DNA of 64,000 nucleotides, from NCBI GenBank assembly GCA_030998015.1, contig JARWMV010000233.1:1178001-1242000 (forward strand), given 5' to 3'. The notes beneath the pieces are model-generated. The model worked only from the letters and a program-made list of their open reading frames with translations, did no database searches and was not told the DNA's origin. Shown here piece after piece: positions 60,731 through 64,000 of the stretch (positions within the stretch are counted from its first letter, which is position 1; the number at the start of each line of letters is the position of its first letter). The position numbers and the translations under genes are program-made. Origin of the DNA: Ceratorhiza oryzae-sativae (lineage: Eukaryota > Basidiomycota > Agaricomycetes > Cantharellales > Ceratobasidiaceae).

Positions 60731-63565
60731 ATGTTGCCTCTAAACAAGGCCTTTCCAACATCGAACCTGTTCTTTGTGATTTTTCTGCTAGATTCAACGC
60801 ACGGATTCACACGGCCGTCGATATCCTTCGGGCCACCAATACATTCTTCCCTCTACACATCCCGCAGAGATATCCCTTCGGGTTCCCTCGGAAAAACTCA
60901 TCTTGATATCGTCGGGTATCTGGCCAAGCATTTGCATATCGCGGATAAAGTCAAAACCTTTCTACGTCCCGATACATATACAGACAAGAGAACTGGGATA
61001 ACACACATATACGCTCGCCAAGCAGCCAATTCGCATGCGATCATAAACGCAAACATGAACATCAATGTTCGGGGAGGAAATGTTCTTAGCTATGGAAGTT
61101 CCGTGAGATTTTGCCTTTCTTTCATGCATGCAGTAGGTGCCAACTAAAGGCCCGTCAGTTTTTCAACGGCGACCCTCAATTCGATGAGACGAATATCCCG
61201 ACTTGGACATTAGATGATTATTGCCTGAGCACCACTTCGTCTCACGATAACTTCACTTGTGGTCATTTTCGAAATCGCCTTCAAGCTTTATCATCGACCT
61301 TCAATTCAGCCGTCCATCCATATAACCCGGCTCCAGCAGCATATTTTTTCACACTCGCCGCCTATCCAGGGGATATTCCTTCAAACGCTAGCTTACGGAA
61401 GGTTTTAACAGGACTCGATGACTGCCCCCTCCTTGATAACTGGCAAGGATACGGCTGTAGTAGAGTCTATCGTCTTCCGATCGTCCAGGCTCCGGTGCTA
61501 GCTCGTCGAATGTATATTCAAACCCCCGTCAAAGGATCCAATGCTACGCGAATCAGTCTTGTCTGGCGCATGGAGGTGGATCTCCCAAACAACCGCTACG
61601 AGGCTTATGTTTCGGTGCATGATCCCTTCAAAGTGGTCATGGTCATGGACCGAACTATCAATGGGCTAGATTGGAAGGATGTATCTTATAGGAAGCTGGC
61701 TCCACGTAATCAGGTGGCTTTTGACCTAAATGTTACTATGACAAGGCCGCCATCCCCGTACGGAGGGATCTACCGAGTCTGGAAGTGGGATATCAAACGC
61801 CCTGCCAGAAGCCAACGGTCACTGGAAATTTCCCCATACCACGATATAGCTTCCCCACAAGGGTGGCATAAGGCGCCGACCGCTGATGATTCTATTGTAA
61901 TGAGGCCAGAAAGTCCTTACGGCTCGACTTTGGCCCCCCCAACCCACCCAATCCCCGTTCTAGCTACAAACAACCCTTCGAGGATTGTATCCGAGTATCC
62001 GCGTCCGAAGCCCTCGCAAATTCTAGATTACACGAGCACTGGCGGTAATAATGTGCGCATTTATTCATTTTAGATTAAAAAGAACTAATTTCTTAATGGG
62101 TCGCAGGTAATCGCTCAAGCTAGCTGGATGGACGAGGAGCAACAGCTCCATGCGATCCAGCCAAACGGCGGCTCCAACCTGGTGTTCGACTTCCCATACC
62201 TTGATCCGTTACAGAATGCTAGCGCAATCGACTCCCGAAGATGCGCCAACGCCACAGTGACGCAACACTTCTATTTGGCCAACATGTTCATGACTTGATG
62301 TTTCTATACGGGTTTGATGAGGATAGCGGGAACTTCCAGCAATACAACTTTGGGAGAAGTGAAGGCGAACGAGACGCCGTCGTTCTGGATATACAAGATG
62401 GGCATTTGGACGAAACAACGAGTTTTACTGCTGTGAGTGCGTTGCGTAAAAGTATTTGAACAGCTCAACATGACTAAGTGCAGCTACCGGATGGGAAAGC
62501 CGGATACTGCCAGATGAGAATTCGGAATTTCTGCAATCCTTTCGGGGATGAAGTGGTTGAAACTCATGCGCTGATCCACTCCTTATCAGCCGGAGTCGTT
62601 GCGCGCCTTGTAGGAGGCCCGCGCGACTCGAGTTGTCTAGCATATGGAGAGGCAGCCGGGTTGGGAATAGGATCAGCGGGATTCATGTCGTTACTACTTC
62701 AAAATTCGAGGATAATTGAGGAGAGCAAAATTCAACTCTCCTCGAAAACCAAAGATTTCACTCGACATTCGGTACACATGACTGTGAGGACAACATTCCC
62801 TTTTTCAATTCAACTATTGATTCGCCTTCCCCTTTAGCCTTCGTTGTATAACCAACTCCTCGACAAAGAATTCCAGGATCCGGTATGTTCAACCTTAACA
62901 GTTGTGGTGTACCCGAATCACCAGATTTCATCTGTAGTCCATGATGGGCGACTTCTGGGTCGGGATACTCTGGGAGATCCTGAATACGCTCACTGCAAAA
63001 TATGGACTTGCTGAATCTCTGTTTCCGTCACAGGGATCTATTTACGAAAGCTCCGAAGATCCCAAATATAGTTTCGGCTGGAGCAGAGTTACTAGGAAAC
63101 TTGCTCCAGCTCCTATGCACGGCAACACTCTTGCGCTACAGTGCGTTCAGCTTCTTATAATTCGCGCCGTTAACCAATTCGAGTTTGCTAGGCTCTTCAT
63201 TAACGGGTTGAAGCTGCAACCTTGCCGCCCGACATTCCTCCAAGCCCGAGACGCAATAATTGCGGCTGATCAGCACCTGACAGGTGGTGAACATAAATGC
63301 CTGCTATGGGGAGCTTTCGCTGGTAGTGGATTAGTAAGTCACGGGGTAGTATCTCTGGATCGTCGCTGAATCGACGCAAAATCCTGTGCAGGGTAAAGAC
63401 GCTAATAGCATGTTAGAGCAATCGTCCAATATTAATGGATTTAGCGTGCCTTCTGGATGCCGAGACCCGCCATTCGGCTTCGCTGCTTTTATTTGGTCTG
63501 TTGTCTCTTTTGACCTTGTACTTTCGTATGCTCTCTCTCAAGTTGTAAAAATAAGCGTCACTTGA
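60731..63565 (+). pseudogene. Fungalysin metalloprotease 3 (M36), degenerate
   Basis: Recognisable along its whole length: signal peptide MLPLNKAFPTSNLFFVIFLL, propeptide block [77 protein letters not shown] and [20 protein letters not shown] with GGEHKCLLWGAFAGSG. Two kinds of damage are visible. At about 62290 the frame breaks (…YLANMF, then VHDLMFLYGFDE one base out of frame). The zinc motif HELSH reads HSLSA, and the EGWxD segment reads GIGSAGF, so all catalytic residues but one are lost. The last exon is also longer than usual, with a hydrophobic tail after FSVPSGC. Orientation is opposite to the other two fungalysins. Confidence 0.85.
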
Positions 63566-64000
63566 TAAAAGTGCATAATTGCCATTTATCACGCCTAAAG
63601 CTACACAATTTGCCCGGTGTCCTTACCAATCTCCCCCGCCACGGTTGATCGTCGTCCGAATTACATAATCTGGCCGCATGATCCCACGTGCTCATGGCCC
63701 CTCCCGAGTCGCGCCTCGATTTCGTCATTAGGAATTCTCTGGACTTGTTCTTGAGATCACTAAGGCATGTTCTTGTATTATTCCTTTTTGGAAAAGAAGT
63801 CGCAACGAACTATTGCGCGAGGTCGCTGGTAATGTCTACCTGTCAGGTCGAGGCCCCAGCTGCTATCCGCCAAGTTCTTCAGTCTCTCTTGACGCTTGAT
63901 CTCACCAACGGGAGCTATTATGCTGATTCCGAATATCAGCCGGATCCCCATTGTACTATATGGCCCTGGAGCTCGCGGTGAATTTCCAAGCCATCGTATA
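63566..64000. other. Right edge, possible start of another gene
   Basis: An open frame from ATG 63694 to 63981 begins MAPPESRLDFVIRNSLDLFL and contains AAIRQVLQSLLTLDL. I do not recognise it. It could be the first exon of a gene that continues past the window edge, or a chance frame. Confidence 0.25.

Overview
This is a nuclear genome window from a filamentous basidiomycete. Almost every gene is split by short introns of about 45-70 bp with GT..AG borders, fungal housekeeping genes are present (spindle-checkpoint MAD1, GINS subunit SLD5, O-acetylhomoserine sulfhydrylase), and there is a tRNA with a short anticodon-loop intron. The mix of secreted fungalysins, a GH28 pectinase, an expansin-like protein, a patatin-NB-ARC-TPR receptor, TPR-CHAT, F-box and BTB families suggests an Agaricomycete with a plant-associated or saprotrophic life, most like Ceratobasidiaceae/Rhizoctonia. 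The taxonomic placement is inference from gene content only. Layout. 0.8-3.0 kb: secreted TAP-like alpha/beta hydrolase (+). 4.8-7.4 kb: MAD1 (+), with a GC-AG first intron and two apparent frameshifts. 7.9-11.5 kb: a patatin-like/NB-ARC/TPR STAND receptor (+) whose patatin active site is substituted and whose TPRs are nearly identical 126-bp repeats. 12.8-13.7 kb: four-TM protein (-). 14.2 kb: tRNA-Thr(CGT). 14.6-15.9 kb: mitochondrial-carrier-like protein (-). 16.4-17.4 kb: probable decayed LRR/F-box sequence. 17.9-19.5 kb: polygalacturonase (-). 20.2-22.4 kb: a protein with three dsRBM-like segments and an NLS (-), divergent from the sulfhydrylase at 22.6-24.6 kb (+). 24.8-29.1 kb: an 18-unit TPR protein ending in a CHAT protease (-). 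29.6-32.3, 38.3-41.1 and 60.7-63.6 kb: three M36 fungalysins, the first two apparently intact and the third broken. 32.6-38.3 kb: a repeat island between fungalysins 1 and 2, with a pair of ~385-bp inverted repeats, a candidate LTR inside them, a clean solo LTR with a 5-bp target duplication, and a LINE 3' remnant. 43.7-47.4 kb: two tandem BTB paralogues (+). 49.0-50.6 kb: F-box protein (-). 52.5-56.0 kb: SLD5 (-) and a DENN10/LCHN-family protein (+) back to back. 56.5-60.1 kb: a ~1.28-kb inverted duplication with a ~1-kb spacer, each arm carrying an expansin-like (DPBB) secreted protein gene, one arm decaying. How the genes relate. The window combines secreted digestion of protein and plant cell wall (TAP-like hydrolase, fungalysins, polygalacturonase, expansin-like proteins) with repeat-rich signalling or immunity-type genes (patatin-NLR and TPR-CHAT), separated by single-copy housekeeping genes. 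The most notable items are the patatin-NLR with a Gly in place of the nucleophile Ser and a two-level TPR duplication, the TPR-CHAT protease with a CRE-like promoter site, the three-dsRBM-like nuclear protein, the palindromic expansin pair, and a fungalysin that has lost its zinc site. Exon joins were read by eye, so boundaries are provisional where the entry says so.
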